Shown here piece by piece: positions 36,670 to 45,694 of a stretch of DNA of 64,000 nucleotides. Each line of letters opens with the position of its first letter. The first letter of the stretch is position 1. A program made the position numbers and the translations under genes. This DNA comes from Psychrobacter sp. Pi2-52 (GTDB lineage: Bacteria > Pseudomonadota > Gammaproteobacteria > Pseudomonadales > Moraxellaceae), in contig NZ_CAJHBS010000010.1 in assembly GCF_904846705.1 (NCBI RefSeq), forward strand, positions 1 to 64,000. The letters are read 5' to 3'. The notes below the pieces were generated by a model. It searched no databases, was not told where the DNA came from, and saw only the letters and a program-made list of their open reading frames with translations.

Positions 36670-39600
36670 ATGAACCGTATCTATAAAGTCATCTGGAATG
36701 AAGCCCTAAGTTGTTTTACCGCCGTTGGTGAATACGCGAAGGGACGTGGCAAATCTTCCAAATCTAGCGTTAGCTCTAACGCTACCATCAACACAACGTC
36801 TAACCTATCCGTTATCCATACGTTACGTCTGAGCACTATAGCGCTTGGGCTACTAACTGCTGGCTTTGGTATGCAGGCAAATGCAGATCTTAACTACTCT
36901 AACAACACTTATTATACCAACCATCAGACCATGGGTAATGGTCATAGTAACCATGGGAATGGCAACGGAGTTGGACACGATACCCATGGAAACGGCAATG
37001 GTTATGGTCACAACGGGAACAACGGGAACAACGGGAACAACGGGAACAACGGAAATAACGGAAATAACGGAAATAACGGAAATAACGGAAATAACGGAAA
37101 TAACGGAAATAATCATTTGTCTGGTTTAAAATTCGCTGGCGATACAGGTGGTGTTATTACACGTAATCATGGTGAGAAACTCACCGTCAAAGGCGGTGCA
37201 ACCACAGCATTATCGAACAACAACATCGGTGTCGTTGCAGATAACATGAGTAACACCTTAACCATCAAACTGGCGAAAAACCTAACCGGTCTTGATAGTG
37301 CCGACATTGGTGGTATCAATGTTTCATCAACAGGCATTGATGCCAACAGCACCCAAATCACAAATGTGGCCAGTGGTGTTGGTGATGATTACAATGCAGC
37401 CAATATTGGTGATCTAAACAAAGCAGTCGCTGACAATAAAACCAAGTACTACAGTGTAAAAAGTGGTGCCACAGGGTTGTTAAGTAACGAAAACAATGAT
37501 GGTGCACAGGGATCAAACTCTATGGCCATGGGTGGCAACGCCAGTGCTATAGGTGGTCAAGCCATTGCTATCGGTAGTGGCGAGAGTGGTCAGAACACTG
37601 TAGCTAGTGGACAACAGTCTATCGCTATTGGTGCAAACACGGTATCAAAAGGACATTCATCTATCGCCATTGGTGGCGATGATTTAGATGACGCCTCAAA
37701 GGTAAATGGAGTTAATGCATTATTCAACACTTATACAGGTACTACAGGCGGTCTTGTTACGATAGGTGATTATAGTAATCATACTGAATCTGGTGGTGCG
37801 GCCTCTGTTGCCATTGGTGTCAAAGCGCATTCTAAAGGCAATCTCTCTACGGCTGTAGGTGTCCGTTCAAGCTCATTAGGTGATGCATCATCTGCCTTTG
37901 GTATGGGTTCTTCAGCAACCAAGAAAGGTTCAGTGGCACTTGGTGCGGGTTCAACCACACTCACCGATGCGACTTACCAAGATAAGCTTACTATTGGCAG
38001 TAAGGATTATTTATACGCTGGTGCGACAAATGATAAAGGGGCACAGATCTCTGTTGGCTCAGAAGGACGTGAGCGTCAAATCAAGCATGTTGCTAGTGGT
38101 GAGGTGAGTGCAGCCAGTACCGATGCTATTAATGGTAGTCAGCTACACGCTACTAATCAATCTATTGAAAATTTATCAGAAAGCAAGATTACCTTTGCAA
38201 GTGATAGAGGAGCTCCTGTAGAGCGTAAGCTTGGTGAGACACTTAATATTAAAGGTGGTGCAATGGCCACTGCTGCTTTAACTACAGGCAACATTGGAGT
38301 AGAGTCTGATGCTAGTACTAACACACTAACTGTAAAGTTAGCTGAGAACGTAGACCTTGGCACTAATGGAAGTGTCAAAATGGGAAGTAGTAGCAGTATT
38401 CCTTATAGTTTAGGTGCTGTAACAACTGTTAATAGCCTAGGTGTCTTGACAGGTAATTGGCTAGGCAGTACAGCAGTTACTGGTGCAGGTATTATAGTAA
38501 ATGGTCCACTAGGTATTCCTAGTACTGCTCTAACCATGGATGGTTTAACAATTATCGGTGGTCCAAGTATTACGAGAAGTCATGGTATCGATGCTGGTAG
38601 TAAGAAAATTACTAATGTTAAAGCAGGGTCAACCGAATTTGACGCGGTCAACTATGGTCAGCTGGAAGAAACCAATACTGCAGTGAGCCGAGGTTTAGAT
38701 TTCATCGGCGACAATACTGATACCACCTCTGTGATTACTCGTAAATCTGGTGAAGTCTTGAAAATCTCCGGTGGTAATACTATTCTCACTGATTTATCTG
38801 ATGATAACATTGCTGTTATTGCTGATAATAACACTAATGCTCTAACTGTTAAATTGGCTAAAAATTTAACGGGTCTTAATAGTGCAAGCTTTGGTAATGA
38901 CGTTATTATTTCATCCACTGGCTTAAGAGCAGGAGCTACCGTAATCAATACTAGTGGCGTCAGTTTTAGTAACAGCACTGTAGGCTTAAGTAGCGGTGGT
39001 CTTAACAATGGTGGCAAGGTAATTACAGGTGTTGCAGATGGTACATTGGATGATGAAGCTGTAAACTATGGCCAATTAAAAGCAGTTAAAGAAAGTGCTG
39101 AAAATGCTAATAGAGGTTGGGATATCAGTGCGCAAGGTGACAGTGAAACCGAAAGCACTGTCGAGCCTGGTGGCAAGGTTGACTTCAATAGTAAAAACGG
39201 CAACATCACTGTTTCTAAGGCAGCAACTAGCAATGATATCTCATTTGAGCTTAATAACAACCTAGATCTTGGCGTTAGTGGAAGTGTTAAAATTGGTGAT
39301 ACCACAGTTAGTGACAATGGACTGACCATTGCAGATGGCCCAAGCATCACGAAAAGTGGTATTGATGCCGCTAATACTAAAATTACCAACGTTCAAAATG
39401 GGGAAGTTTCGGCGACAAGTCAGGACGCCATAAATGGTAGTCAGCTTTACGCACAAGGCACTGGTATCAGTAGCATCATCGGTGGTGACACTGTTTACAA
39501 TGCTGAGAGTGGTACTTTCACCAATAGTGATATTGGTGGAACAGGTCAAGGTAATATTGATGGTGCGATTGCTTCTATCAGACAAGGCACGATCGAAATC

Positions 39601-40332
39601 AACGAAAACGTACAAATCAATACTACAGCTATCGCAACCAATGTGACTAATATTGCTAATAACAATAGCAATATTATGACTAATACCACTAACATCAAGA
39701 CCAACACGGATAGGCTCGATGCAGGACTTAACTTCGGTGCAGATAGTGGAACCAATATCAACAAACCAATTGGCGATGATAGTGTCCTAAGCTTCACTGG
39801 TGGTAATAACATCACCACTACTGCAGAGGGTAGTAGTATCAAGTTTGAGCTGAATGATGAAATCAGTGTCAATAGTGTCAAGGTTGGAACTACGGTTATC
39901 AGTAGTAGCGGCATTAGTATGCAAGATGGGCCGAGTATGACTTCCCAAGGTCTATTCGCTGGTAACCAACGTATGGTCGGTGTCGCCGATGGTGTCGAAG
40001 CGACAGACGCCGTCAATTATAGTCAGCTTAGTGCACTTGATAGTCGACTCAATAATAATATGAGTGATCTTGGCTACAAAATCGACGAAGTAGAAGATGA
40101 TGCAAATGCAGGTATCTCAGCTGCAATGGCAATGTCGGCAATGCCTCAGGCTTATATCGCAGGTAAGTCACTGATTGGTGGCGGTGTTGGTACCTATAAT
40201 GGAGAGAGTGCTGTAGCGATTGGTTTCTCTAAATTATCTAACGACGGTCGCTGGGTCATTAAGGTAAATGGTTCGGCAGATACTCAAGGCAACGTAGGCG
40301 GTGCAGTTGGTGCAGGTTTCCATTTTGACTAA
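36670..40332 (+). CDS. Trimeric autotransporter adhesin (YadA-like, type Vc)
   Basis: The 1220-residue surface protein begins with an extended signal peptide region (MNRIYKVIWNEALSCFTAVG) typical of large autotransporters. After signal cleavage near MQANA come a Gly/Asn/His-rich part with eleven NGN repeats, YadA-type head repeats (SMAMGGNAS, QAIAIGSG, QSIAIGANT, SSIAIGGDD), several neck and stalk modules (INGSQLHATNQ, INGSQLYAQG, DAVNYGQL), coiled-coil stretches (TNVTNIANNNSNIMTNTTNI), and the four-strand YadA anchor at the C-terminus (GISAAMAMSAMPQ to GAGFHFD). It forms a trimer in the outer membrane and binds surfaces or host matrix. AAGGGAG precedes the ATG by 8 nt, and a strong terminator follows. 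Confidence 0.95.
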   Translation: MNRIYKVIWNEALSCFTAVGEYAKGRGKSSKSSVSSNATINTTSNLSVIHTLRLSTIALGLLTAGFGMQANADLNYSNNTYYTNHQTMGNGHSNHGNGNGVGHDTHGNGNGYGHNGNNGNNGNNGNNGNNGNNGNNGNNGNNGNNGNNHLSGLKFAGDTGGVITRNHGEKLTVKGGATTALSNNNIGVVADNMSNTLTIKLAKNLTGLDSADIGGINVSSTGIDANSTQITNVASGVGDDYNAANIGDLNKAVADNKTKYYSVKSGATGLLSNENNDGAQGSNSMAMGGNASAIGGQAIAIGSGESGQNTVASGQQSIAIGANTVSKGHSSIAIGGDDLDDASKVNGVNALFNTYTGTTGGLVTIGDYSNHTESGGAASVAIGVKAHSKGNLSTAVGVRSSSLGDASSAFGMGSSATKKGSVALGAGSTTLTDATYQDKLTIGSKDYLYAGATNDKGAQISVGSEGRERQIKHVASGEVSAASTDAINGSQLHATNQSIENLSESKITFASDRGAPVERKLGETLNIKGGAMATAALTTGNIGVESDASTNTLTVKLAENVDLGTNGSVKMGSSSSIPYSLGAVTTVNSLGVLTGNWLGSTAVTGAGIIVNGPLGIPSTALTMDGLTIIGGPSITRSHGIDAGSKKITNVKAGSTEFDAVNYGQLEETNTAVSRGLDFIGDNTDTTSVITRKSGEVLKISGGNTILTDLSDDNIAVIADNNTNALTVKLAKNLTGLNSASFGNDVIISSTGLRAGATVINTSGVSFSNSTVGLSSGGLNNGGKVITGVADGTLDDEAVNYGQLKAVKESAENANRGWDISAQGDSETESTVEPGGKVDFNSKNGNITVSKAATSNDISFELNNNLDLGVSGSVKIGDTTVSDNGLTIADGPSITKSGIDAANTKITNVQNGEVSATSQDAINGSQLYAQGTGISSIIGGDTVYNAESGTFTNSDIGGTGQGNIDGAIASIRQGTIEINENVQINTTAIATNVTNIANNNSNIMTNTTNIKTNTDRLDAGLNFGADSGTNINKPIGDDSVLSFTGGNNITTTAEGSSIKFELNDEISVNSVKVGTTVISSSGISMQDGPSMTSQGLFAGNQRMVGVADGVEATDAVNYSQLSALDSRLNNNMSDLGYKIDEVEDDANAGISAAMAMSAMPQAYIAGKSLIGGGVGTYNGESAVAIGFSKLSNDGRWVIKVNGSADTQGNVGGAVGAGFHFD
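37012..37110 (+). repeat. Eleven 9-bp tandem repeats encoding Asn-Gly-Asn
   Basis: Four units of AACGGGAAC (from 37012) are followed by seven of AACGGAAAT (from 37048). The 9-bp unit keeps the frame when copy number changes, so the length of the flexible segment near the N-terminus of the adhesin can vary without switching it off. Confidence 0.95.
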
Positions 40333-40366
40333 CAGAGCCTTTCAACTGTAGTTATCGATAGACTAT

Positions 40367-40399
40367 AAAAAAGCAAGACATCCAATGTCTTGCTTTTTT
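40367..40399 (+). terminator. Intrinsic terminator after the trimeric adhesin
   Basis: AAAAAAGCAAGACAT pairs perfectly with its complement (40385-40399) across a 3-nt loop and ends in six T. Confidence 0.93.
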
Positions 40400-40504
40400 A
40401 CGGTTTGAGCTTAAGTATTTAATGTAGTAGCGCTATTGCTGAGTAATAACAAGCGTCTGTAAGATACGACTTACAAGCGATTATTTTTTATAATCAAGAC
40501 GCTG

Positions 40505-41683
40505 TTATATTCTGAACATTGCGCCATTCGGTGTCAGTCCAACATAGGCCATACCTGCTTGATTCATCCAGTGAGGTTGAATGATGCCATGCTGCAAAAT
40601 CGCATGAATGTCTCTATGCGCTCGTTCTATCTTATGCTTCTTATATAGGGAGGCTGTGCCTGCTACTGCGTAAATTTCAGATACTATGTTACGAGCTTCT
40701 CTTGCGCCTTCACAAGAAGCTGCCCATACATCTGCAAGCTGTATATCAGTAAAGGTGTTCTGCTGCTGTGCCTCTTTCCACAGTACCTCGACACTATAAT
40801 GCAGTTGGGCGCGTTTCGATGCTAGTATTGTTTTGCTCTTAGCAATAGTAGCCTGTACCGTTGCACGGTCGCGTAGATCTGGACTCTTACCAGGTGTTAC
40901 TCTCTCAAGGCACATATCAACCAAGTCATCCATAGCGGCTTTCAATACGCCTAGCGCCATCGCCGCACAGCCAGCAGCATTGATACAACCGATAGGCAGA
41001 CGACTGTAGGCAGTATCGACAGTCACAGGACTATCAAAGTCAACTGCATAAGCCTCTTTGACAAAAGCGCCTTTGACAACGATATCATGGCTACCTGTGC
41101 CATTTAGGCCGCCCACATCCCACGTGTCAATGATTTTTAAGTCTTTCTTGGGAATAAAAAATAGCTTTAAGTTTGCACCTGGGCCAAGGGTCGTAGGAGA
41201 GCCTTCGGAGATAACGAGACAACGGAGCACAAACCAGTCAGCCAATTGGCTTCCAGAGACGAGTGTCCATTGTCCTGATACCATGTAGCCATTATCTACT
41301 GTTTGGGCCACGCCTTCAGGACGTGCGGAATTGGCATAAATATGAGAGGGGTCGCTATATACTTCTTTCATACTGGACTCGTCCAAAAATCGACCGAATG
41401 TACAGGCCAAATGGTTGTTCCAAACGATCCAAGCAACGGAGGCCTCAGCACTGGCCAACGTCTCATAAGTTTTTAGCGTTTCTACTGGATTGCCTGCCCA
41501 TCCTCCTAACGATTTAGGCAGCCCCATTCTAAATAATGCAAATTCTGAAAGTTTATTGGCCACCACGGGTGCAATTTTTCTAGCGCTTTCTGTTTCATCT
41601 CTGAACATGATTGCTGATGCATAAATCTTGTTTGCTGCATCCGATGGTAGGGTGGTTATCTTTGCTGAGGATATATCATTCAT
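40505..41683 (-). CDS. Flavin-dependent monooxygenase of the acyl-CoA dehydrogenase fold
   Basis: The protein of about 392 residues has the acyl-CoA dehydrogenase type fold with the C-terminal domain seen in group D flavin monooxygenases: FRMGLPKSLGGW (about residue 55), SVAWIVWNNHLACTFGRF, NGYMVSGQWTLVSGSQLADW and a C-terminal AGTASLYKKHKIERAHRDIH. The catalytic glutamate of true acyl-CoA dehydrogenases is not evident. Such enzymes, with a separate flavin reductase, hydroxylate aromatic or sulphur compounds. The substrate is unknown; proximity to tyrosine degradation genes may be relevant. ATG 41683 is preferred over TTG 41692; AAGG is 9 nt upstream. Confidence 0.8.
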   Translation of the reverse strand: MNDISSAKITTLPSDAANKIYASAIMFRDETESARKIAPVVANKLSEFALFRMGLPKSLGGWAGNPVETLKTYETLASAEASVAWIVWNNHLACTFGRFLDESSMKEVYSDPSHIYANSARPEGVAQTVDNGYMVSGQWTLVSGSQLADWFVLRCLVISEGSPTTLGPGANLKLFFIPKKDLKIIDTWDVGGLNGTGSHDIVVKGAFVKEAYAVDFDSPVTVDTAYSRLPIGCINAAGCAAMALGVLKAAMDDLVDMCLERVTPGKSPDLRDRATVQATIAKSKTILASKRAQLHYSVEVLWKEAQQQNTFTDIQLADVWAASCEGAREARNIVSEIYAVAGTASLYKKHKIERAHRDIHAILQHGIIQPHWMNQAGMAYVGLTPNGAMFRI

Positions 41684-42032
41684 ATTGTTCAACCTTATTG
41701 TGATGAATAAGACAGTACTTTTTTCTATAGCTGATAAAGTACAAATTTGAGAGATGACAAATGCTTATATAAAGAATAACCAACAGCTGCCCACCATACA
41801 ACCGTTAATATGAATATATTAAAAATTATATTGTAAAAATTGAATAAATAGTAATCAATGAGGCAAAATTCAGCAATTAAGCTAGGAATTAAGCTGTAAA
41901 GATAGGTAGGGGTAAAGAATATTGAAGAACGAAGCCAGACCAAATACTAAGTGTTAATTCTAAGCCACTTAATATTTTGCCGAGAAGATAAATATTCTAT
42001 AAAGATAGGTATCCTATAAAAACTGTCTTAAA
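41684..42032. other. AT-rich stretch between monooxygenase and maiA
   Basis: This 350-bp region is very AT-rich. It holds one possible small membrane-protein frame (41725-41943, listed separately) and no clear promoter or terminator. Confidence 0.4.
41725..41943 (-). CDS. Possible small membrane protein
   Basis: A 72-codon frame encodes two hydrophobic segments (YSLIPSLIAEFCLIDYYLF and NIFILTVVWWAAVGYSLY) followed by KHLSS, a pattern that looks protein-like. The only start is TTG, without a good ribosome site, and there is no ATG in frame. It could be a real orphan or a chance frame in AT-rich DNA. Confidence 0.3.
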   Translation of the reverse strand: MVWLRSSIFFTPTYLYSLIPSLIAEFCLIDYYLFNFYNIIFNIFILTVVWWAAVGYSLYKHLSSLKFVLYQL

Positions 42033-42686
42033 TTAGGCATCACGTTTCGGCGCATCAGGTTGCATCATAGGATCCGCATCTGCAAATGCCTTTAGTGTAC
42101 GGCAATGAGTATCAATGGCTACGATACTGGGATAAGCGCTTAAATCTACTTTGAAGCGGCGAGCAGAAGAGACTTGTGGAATCAAATAGCAATCTGCGAG
42201 AGTAGGATTGTCACCATAACAGAACTGTCCGCGATTGTTATCCGCAGCTAAGCGTGTCTCTAAAGCGGCAAAACCTTCACTGATCCAGCGATTGCACCAT
42301 GCAATCACATCTTCCTCGTTTACTGACAGCTCATTGCGCAGGTACTGTAAGATGCGGCGATTATTAAGGGGGTGGATGTCGCAACCAACCATGGCGCTTA
42401 ACGCGCGTACCTGCATACGCCCAGCAGCATTGTGAGGCAATAATGGCTGCTCGGGGTAGACCTCTTCTAACCACTCCAAGATAGCTGGACTTTGATATAA
42501 TAGTAAATCGTCAGTCTGTAGGACAGGCACCAGTCCTTGCGGATTAATCGCTTTGAAAGCAGATTCTAACTGTTCATCCTGTGCCAGATTGATCGTGATA
42601 TCATCGTAATCTAAGCCTTTTAGGTTCATAGCGATACGAGTACGGTAAGACGTGCTACTACGAAAGTAGCCATAAAGTGTCATCAT
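42033..42686 (-). CDS. maiA: Maleylacetoacetate isomerase
   Basis: This zeta-class glutathione transferase isomerises maleylacetoacetate to fumarylacetoacetate, the second-last step of tyrosine degradation. The 217-residue protein has the zeta signature SSTSYRTRIAMNLKG at residues 10-24, then NPQGLVPVLQTDD and YQSPAILEWLEE, and the C-terminal helical domain. AAGGA lies 8 nt before the first of two adjacent ATG codons. The gene is divergent from an IclR regulator 166 bp away, which may control it. Confidence 0.95.
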   Translation of the reverse strand: MMTLYGYFRSSTSYRTRIAMNLKGLDYDDITINLAQDEQLESAFKAINPQGLVPVLQTDDLLLYQSPAILEWLEEVYPEQPLLPHNAAGRMQVRALSAMVGCDIHPLNNRRILQYLRNELSVNEEDVIAWCNRWISEGFAALETRLAADNNRGQFCYGDNPTLADCYLIPQVSSARRFKVDLSAYPSIVAIDTHCRTLKAFADADPMMQPDAPKRDA

Positions 42687-42852
42687 GATTCATGTCCTTA
42701 TGTAGATGTGTTTTTATAAAGATAAATATTATGAAGTAAGGTCTGTATCTCACTGATATTTGATCGGGCAAACCCTTATTGAACAAACCATTATCAAGCA
42801 AGCCAGAATAGTAGTTCACCTATCGACCAAGCACACCAGAATCGAGTAAATC

Positions 42853-43710
42853 ATGCCAGCAGACAAAACCCTTGTAGACAGTTCTATCAGCAGTAAAAAC
42901 CAAAGTGGGGTTCAGTCGCTTGAGATTGGGCTGTCGATACTCGATGTGCTGATCGACCGCAATGAGCCTATGATGCTAAAGGATATCGCTGAAGCCATGC
43001 AAATGCATCCAGCAAAATCCCATCGTTACTTGGTTAGTCTCATCCGCAAAAACTATGCGCGTAAGCTCGATGATGGTCGCTATGGGCTTGGTGATAGAGT
43101 CAATGCACTGGCATCACTAGGACATACTGGACTCAACCAAAACAATCTTTTGGCACGTCTCACGCAAGTGGCTAATGAAATCAAAGACACGTTAAACTGC
43201 GGTGTGCAAATTGCCAAATGGTTTAGCGAAGGCCCTATTATTATTCAGTCCGTTGAGCCAGACAGTCCGATTAGTATCATTACTCGCATTGGCTCACGTA
43301 TGCCTCTGACGACATCGGCCACAGGGCAGTTATTTGCCAGTTATCAACCTGATGCCGTCATTCAGCCATTGGTCACAGCTGAGTGGCATACGAGTAATAC
43401 CACCGTAGATATGACCGAGAAATGGCAGCACTTTACCCAGCTACAGGCCAAAATTCGTACTCAAGGCTATGCGACAGTGACGGGCGATATGCTTATGGGG
43501 ATTAACGCCATTACGATTCCTGTTATATTGCCACAGCTTGCCAATAGTGCTACTGAACCATCGATGAGTAGTGACAAAACTGATAGTGAAGATTTACCGC
43601 TAGAATATGCTATCACTATTATTGGAACAACAGAGCAATTGCCGATGAGCGAGCAACATAACGTGGTTAAGCAAATACTGGCGATAGCACAGCGTTATCA
43701 AATTGCCTAG
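42853..43710 (+). CDS. IclR-family transcriptional regulator
   Basis: The 285-residue protein has an N-terminal winged helix-turn-helix (about residues 22-75: GLSILDVLIDRNEPMMLKDI, AEAMQMHPAKSHRYLVSL) and an IclR effector domain (RIGSRMPLTTSATGQLFASY at about 140). IclR proteins often control aromatic compound degradation and bind a pathway intermediate. The divergent maiA and the surrounding tyrosine genes are likely targets. A polar loop (TEPSMSSDKTDSEDL, about 236-250) lies near the C-terminus. The ribosome site is weak. Confidence 0.9.
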   Translation: MPADKTLVDSSISSKNQSGVQSLEIGLSILDVLIDRNEPMMLKDIAEAMQMHPAKSHRYLVSLIRKNYARKLDDGRYGLGDRVNALASLGHTGLNQNNLLARLTQVANEIKDTLNCGVQIAKWFSEGPIIIQSVEPDSPISIITRIGSRMPLTTSATGQLFASYQPDAVIQPLVTAEWHTSNTTVDMTEKWQHFTQLQAKIRTQGYATVTGDMLMGINAITIPVILPQLANSATEPSMSSDKTDSEDLPLEYAITIIGTTEQLPMSEQHNVVKQILAIAQRYQIA

Positions 43711-43729
43711 CCAATAATGGTGCTATAAG

Positions 43730-43750
43730 CTAGGGCGTGTCTTCAATTCA
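43730..43750 (+). mobile_element. Solitary MITE/IS end
   Basis: CTAGGGCGTGTCTTCAATTCA matches the complement of the right end of the 5192-5366 element at all positions but one. No partner end facing it was found nearby; another single end in the same direction is at 44857. Confidence 0.5.
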
Positions 43751-43754
43751 TCCT

Positions 43755-44807
43755 CTAAACCATACAGGCGCTACTGGCCGCTTTTGCTTTTTCGTATACG
43801 TTGTCAGCATCTAGGCCAGTCGCATTCACTTCATCAAGGTAATGTTGAGAGCCTTCCATCAATGGGCCTCTCCAATCTGGATCATTAAGTGGATCAGGGA
43901 TATCAATCATAATATCGCCTTTTGCTTTGGCGGCGGCCATCGCTTTGGCATTGCTGATGTCAAATACTTTAGAGATATGTGCTGCCAGCTCTGCGCCAGA
44001 ATTGTCATCAATCACTTTTTTGAGGTCATCAGGCAAGCTGTTATATTTCTCTTTGTTCATGCTAATCACAAAGGTGGAGTTATAAAAAGGAATATTGGTG
44101 TGCGTATTGATCAGCTCATCAAGGCGAAACGCTTGAATGGGTTGCCAAGTAAAGCTGAGCCCATCAATGACACCGCGCTGCAGAGAGGTATAAGTATCAC
44201 TGGCAGGCATGCCGACAGGTGCAGCACCAGTGGCTTCGATAATGTGGCTAGCAACCGCAGAAGGTTGGCGAATACGCAGACCTTTCATATCAGCTGGCGT
44301 GCGAATCGGTTTATCAACCGTATGAAGTGCACCTTGTCCAGTGCCTATCAGCGCTAGCAAGTGAGTGTCTTCGTACTCGTCTTTAATGACACCCTCGTCA
44401 TATAGTTTATGAAGTATACAGCTCTGCTGCTGTGCAGTATTTGTGATGCCTGGCAACTCTACGATTTGAGTCAAAGGAAAACGTCCTGCTGTATATCCTT
44501 GCGCTTGCATACCAATATCTACGCTACCTTTAGCTGTAGCGTCATAGGTAGCACCTGGTTTGCTGAGCGTCGCAGAAGGGTATATCTCAACCTTTAAGCG
44601 ACCTTTTGAATCTGCTTCAATTTTCTTTGCCCATGGCTCTAACGCTTCGGTGTTTATATTGTCAGTGGCAGTCATGAAATGCGAGAACCGCAATGTTGTC
44701 ACTTCACCTGCATCTGTAGACGCGCCTCCTGCTTGGTCGTTATTGGAGCAACCAGTCATCGCAATCGAGGCGGCTAAGAATATTCCTAGAGGGGTTCTTA
44801 TTTTCAT
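43755..44807 (-). CDS. TRAP transporter solute-binding lipoprotein (DctP family), orphan
   Basis: The protein of 350 residues has a lipoprotein signal with lipobox MTGC, then the DctP fold: TTLRFSHFMTATDNINTEAL, KKIEADSKGRLKVEIYPSATL, the conserved IRTPADMKGLRIRQPSA (about 175) with the arginine that binds a carboxylate, and FTWQPIQAFRL. DctP proteins bind organic acids for the DctQM permease, but no DctQM genes are in the window. Position among tyrosine degradation genes suggests an aromatic or keto acid ligand; this is inference. Start ATG 44807 or ATG 44810. Solitary mobile-element ends flank it on both sides. Confidence 0.9.
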   Translation of the reverse strand: MKIRTPLGIFLAASIAMTGCSNNDQAGGASTDAGEVTTLRFSHFMTATDNINTEALEPWAKKIEADSKGRLKVEIYPSATLSKPGATYDATAKGSVDIGMQAQGYTAGRFPLTQIVELPGITNTAQQQSCILHKLYDEGVIKDEYEDTHLLALIGTGQGALHTVDKPIRTPADMKGLRIRQPSAVASHIIEATGAAPVGMPASDTYTSLQRGVIDGLSFTWQPIQAFRLDELINTHTNIPFYNSTFVISMNKEKYNSLPDDLKKVIDDNSGAELAAHISKVFDISNAKAMAAAKAKGDIMIDIPDPLNDPDWRGPLMEGSQHYLDEVNATGLDADNVYEKAKAASSACMV

Positions 44808-44856
44808 CATAGAGTCCTTTCATGATGGTTAGATATGGTTCGCTATTCATTAATAC

Positions 44857-44876
44857 CTAGGGTATGTCGTCAATTA
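44857..44876 (+). mobile_element. Second solitary, diverged MITE/IS end
   Basis: CTAGGGTATGTCGTCAATTA resembles the other two ends (CTAGGG, TGTC, TCAATT in place). It lies just upstream of the dctP-like gene and has the same orientation as the end at 43730. Confidence 0.4.
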
Positions 44877-44944
44877 GCACTTTTATAATTAAAGCGATGA
44901 TTAACTGATCATTTAAAAAGGCAGTAAACAGAATGACAGGAGAG

Positions 44945-45520
44945 TTACTCGCCGACAGGAGCAACTTCGCGTGCTTCAGCCAGCTCATCACTATGCAGAA
45001 ACTGTGTATGTGCAGGAGCACGCTTGGTACGAGACCACTCATCTAGCATGTCTTGCTTGATGGCATCTGTAATCATCGATACTTTGTCTTCTGAGGTTGG
45101 ATCATCATAGGTCAGCTCGAGACGATGACCGTTGGGATCAAAAAAGTAAATCGAGTGAAAGATGCCGTGATTGGTCACGCCAATGACATCGATGCCTGCA
45201 TTTTCTAAATGCTCTTTGGCAACTATTAATTCGTCACGGTCCTTAACCTTTAGCGCCAAATGCTGCACCCAGCTTGGGGTATTAGGATCAAAGCCCATCT
45301 CAGGTTGATTGGGTACTTCAAAAAACGCTAAGACATTTCCATTACCAGCGTCCAAAAAGACGTGCATATAAGGGTCAAAGGCTTTGGTCGAAGGCACATG
45401 ATCTTCTGCGAATGCCAGAATAAAATCCATATTTAGATTCTTTTTATACCATTCGACGGTTTCTTTGGCATCTTTGCAGCGATAAGCCACATGATGGATT
45501 TTCTCAATTTGAAAGCTCAT
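44945..45520 (-). CDS. VOC-family metalloenzyme in the tyrosine degradation cluster
   Basis: This 191-residue protein has the vicinal-oxygen-chelate fold with two beta-alpha-beta halves. Likely metal ligands are a histidine in KIHHVAYRC (residues 9-10), a histidine in SWVQHLALKV (about 87) and a glutamate in HRLELTYDD (about 133), the pattern of type I extradiol dioxygenases and glyoxalases. The C-terminal tail (DEWSRTKRAPAHTQFLH) goes beyond a minimal VOC domain. ATG 45520 has a strong AAGGAG 8 nt upstream; an earlier in-frame ATG (45625) has none. It follows fahA by 174 bp on the same strand. As no HmgA gene is in the cluster, it may open the homogentisate ring (inference). Confidence 0.85.
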   Translation of the reverse strand: MSFQIEKIHHVAYRCKDAKETVEWYKKNLNMDFILAFAEDHVPSTKAFDPYMHVFLDAGNGNVLAFFEVPNQPEMGFDPNTPSWVQHLALKVKDRDELIVAKEHLENAGIDVIGVTNHGIFHSIYFFDPNGHRLELTYDDPTSEDKVSMITDAIKQDMLDEWSRTKRAPAHTQFLHSDELAEAREVAPVGE

Positions 45521-45694
45521 ATCAAACTCCTTTTGATAAGGCGCGTCACTCATTTGGCTGTATTCACATAACGATGAGTAGGTGAATGCATTTGTCTTCC
45601 TATCAGCCTGCATGAGAGTTTTCACGCCTATTTTGCTATTTCTCTGTATGTGTTATTTCTTAAATACTATTTATCAGTCGCTACTTTCCAAATG

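Noticed and set aside
36853-37129. Two repetitive frames (both strands) with runs of Val-Ile-Ser or Thr-Glu-Ile
   Set aside because: They are by-products of the 9-bp Asn-Gly-Asn repeats of the adhesin in other frames.
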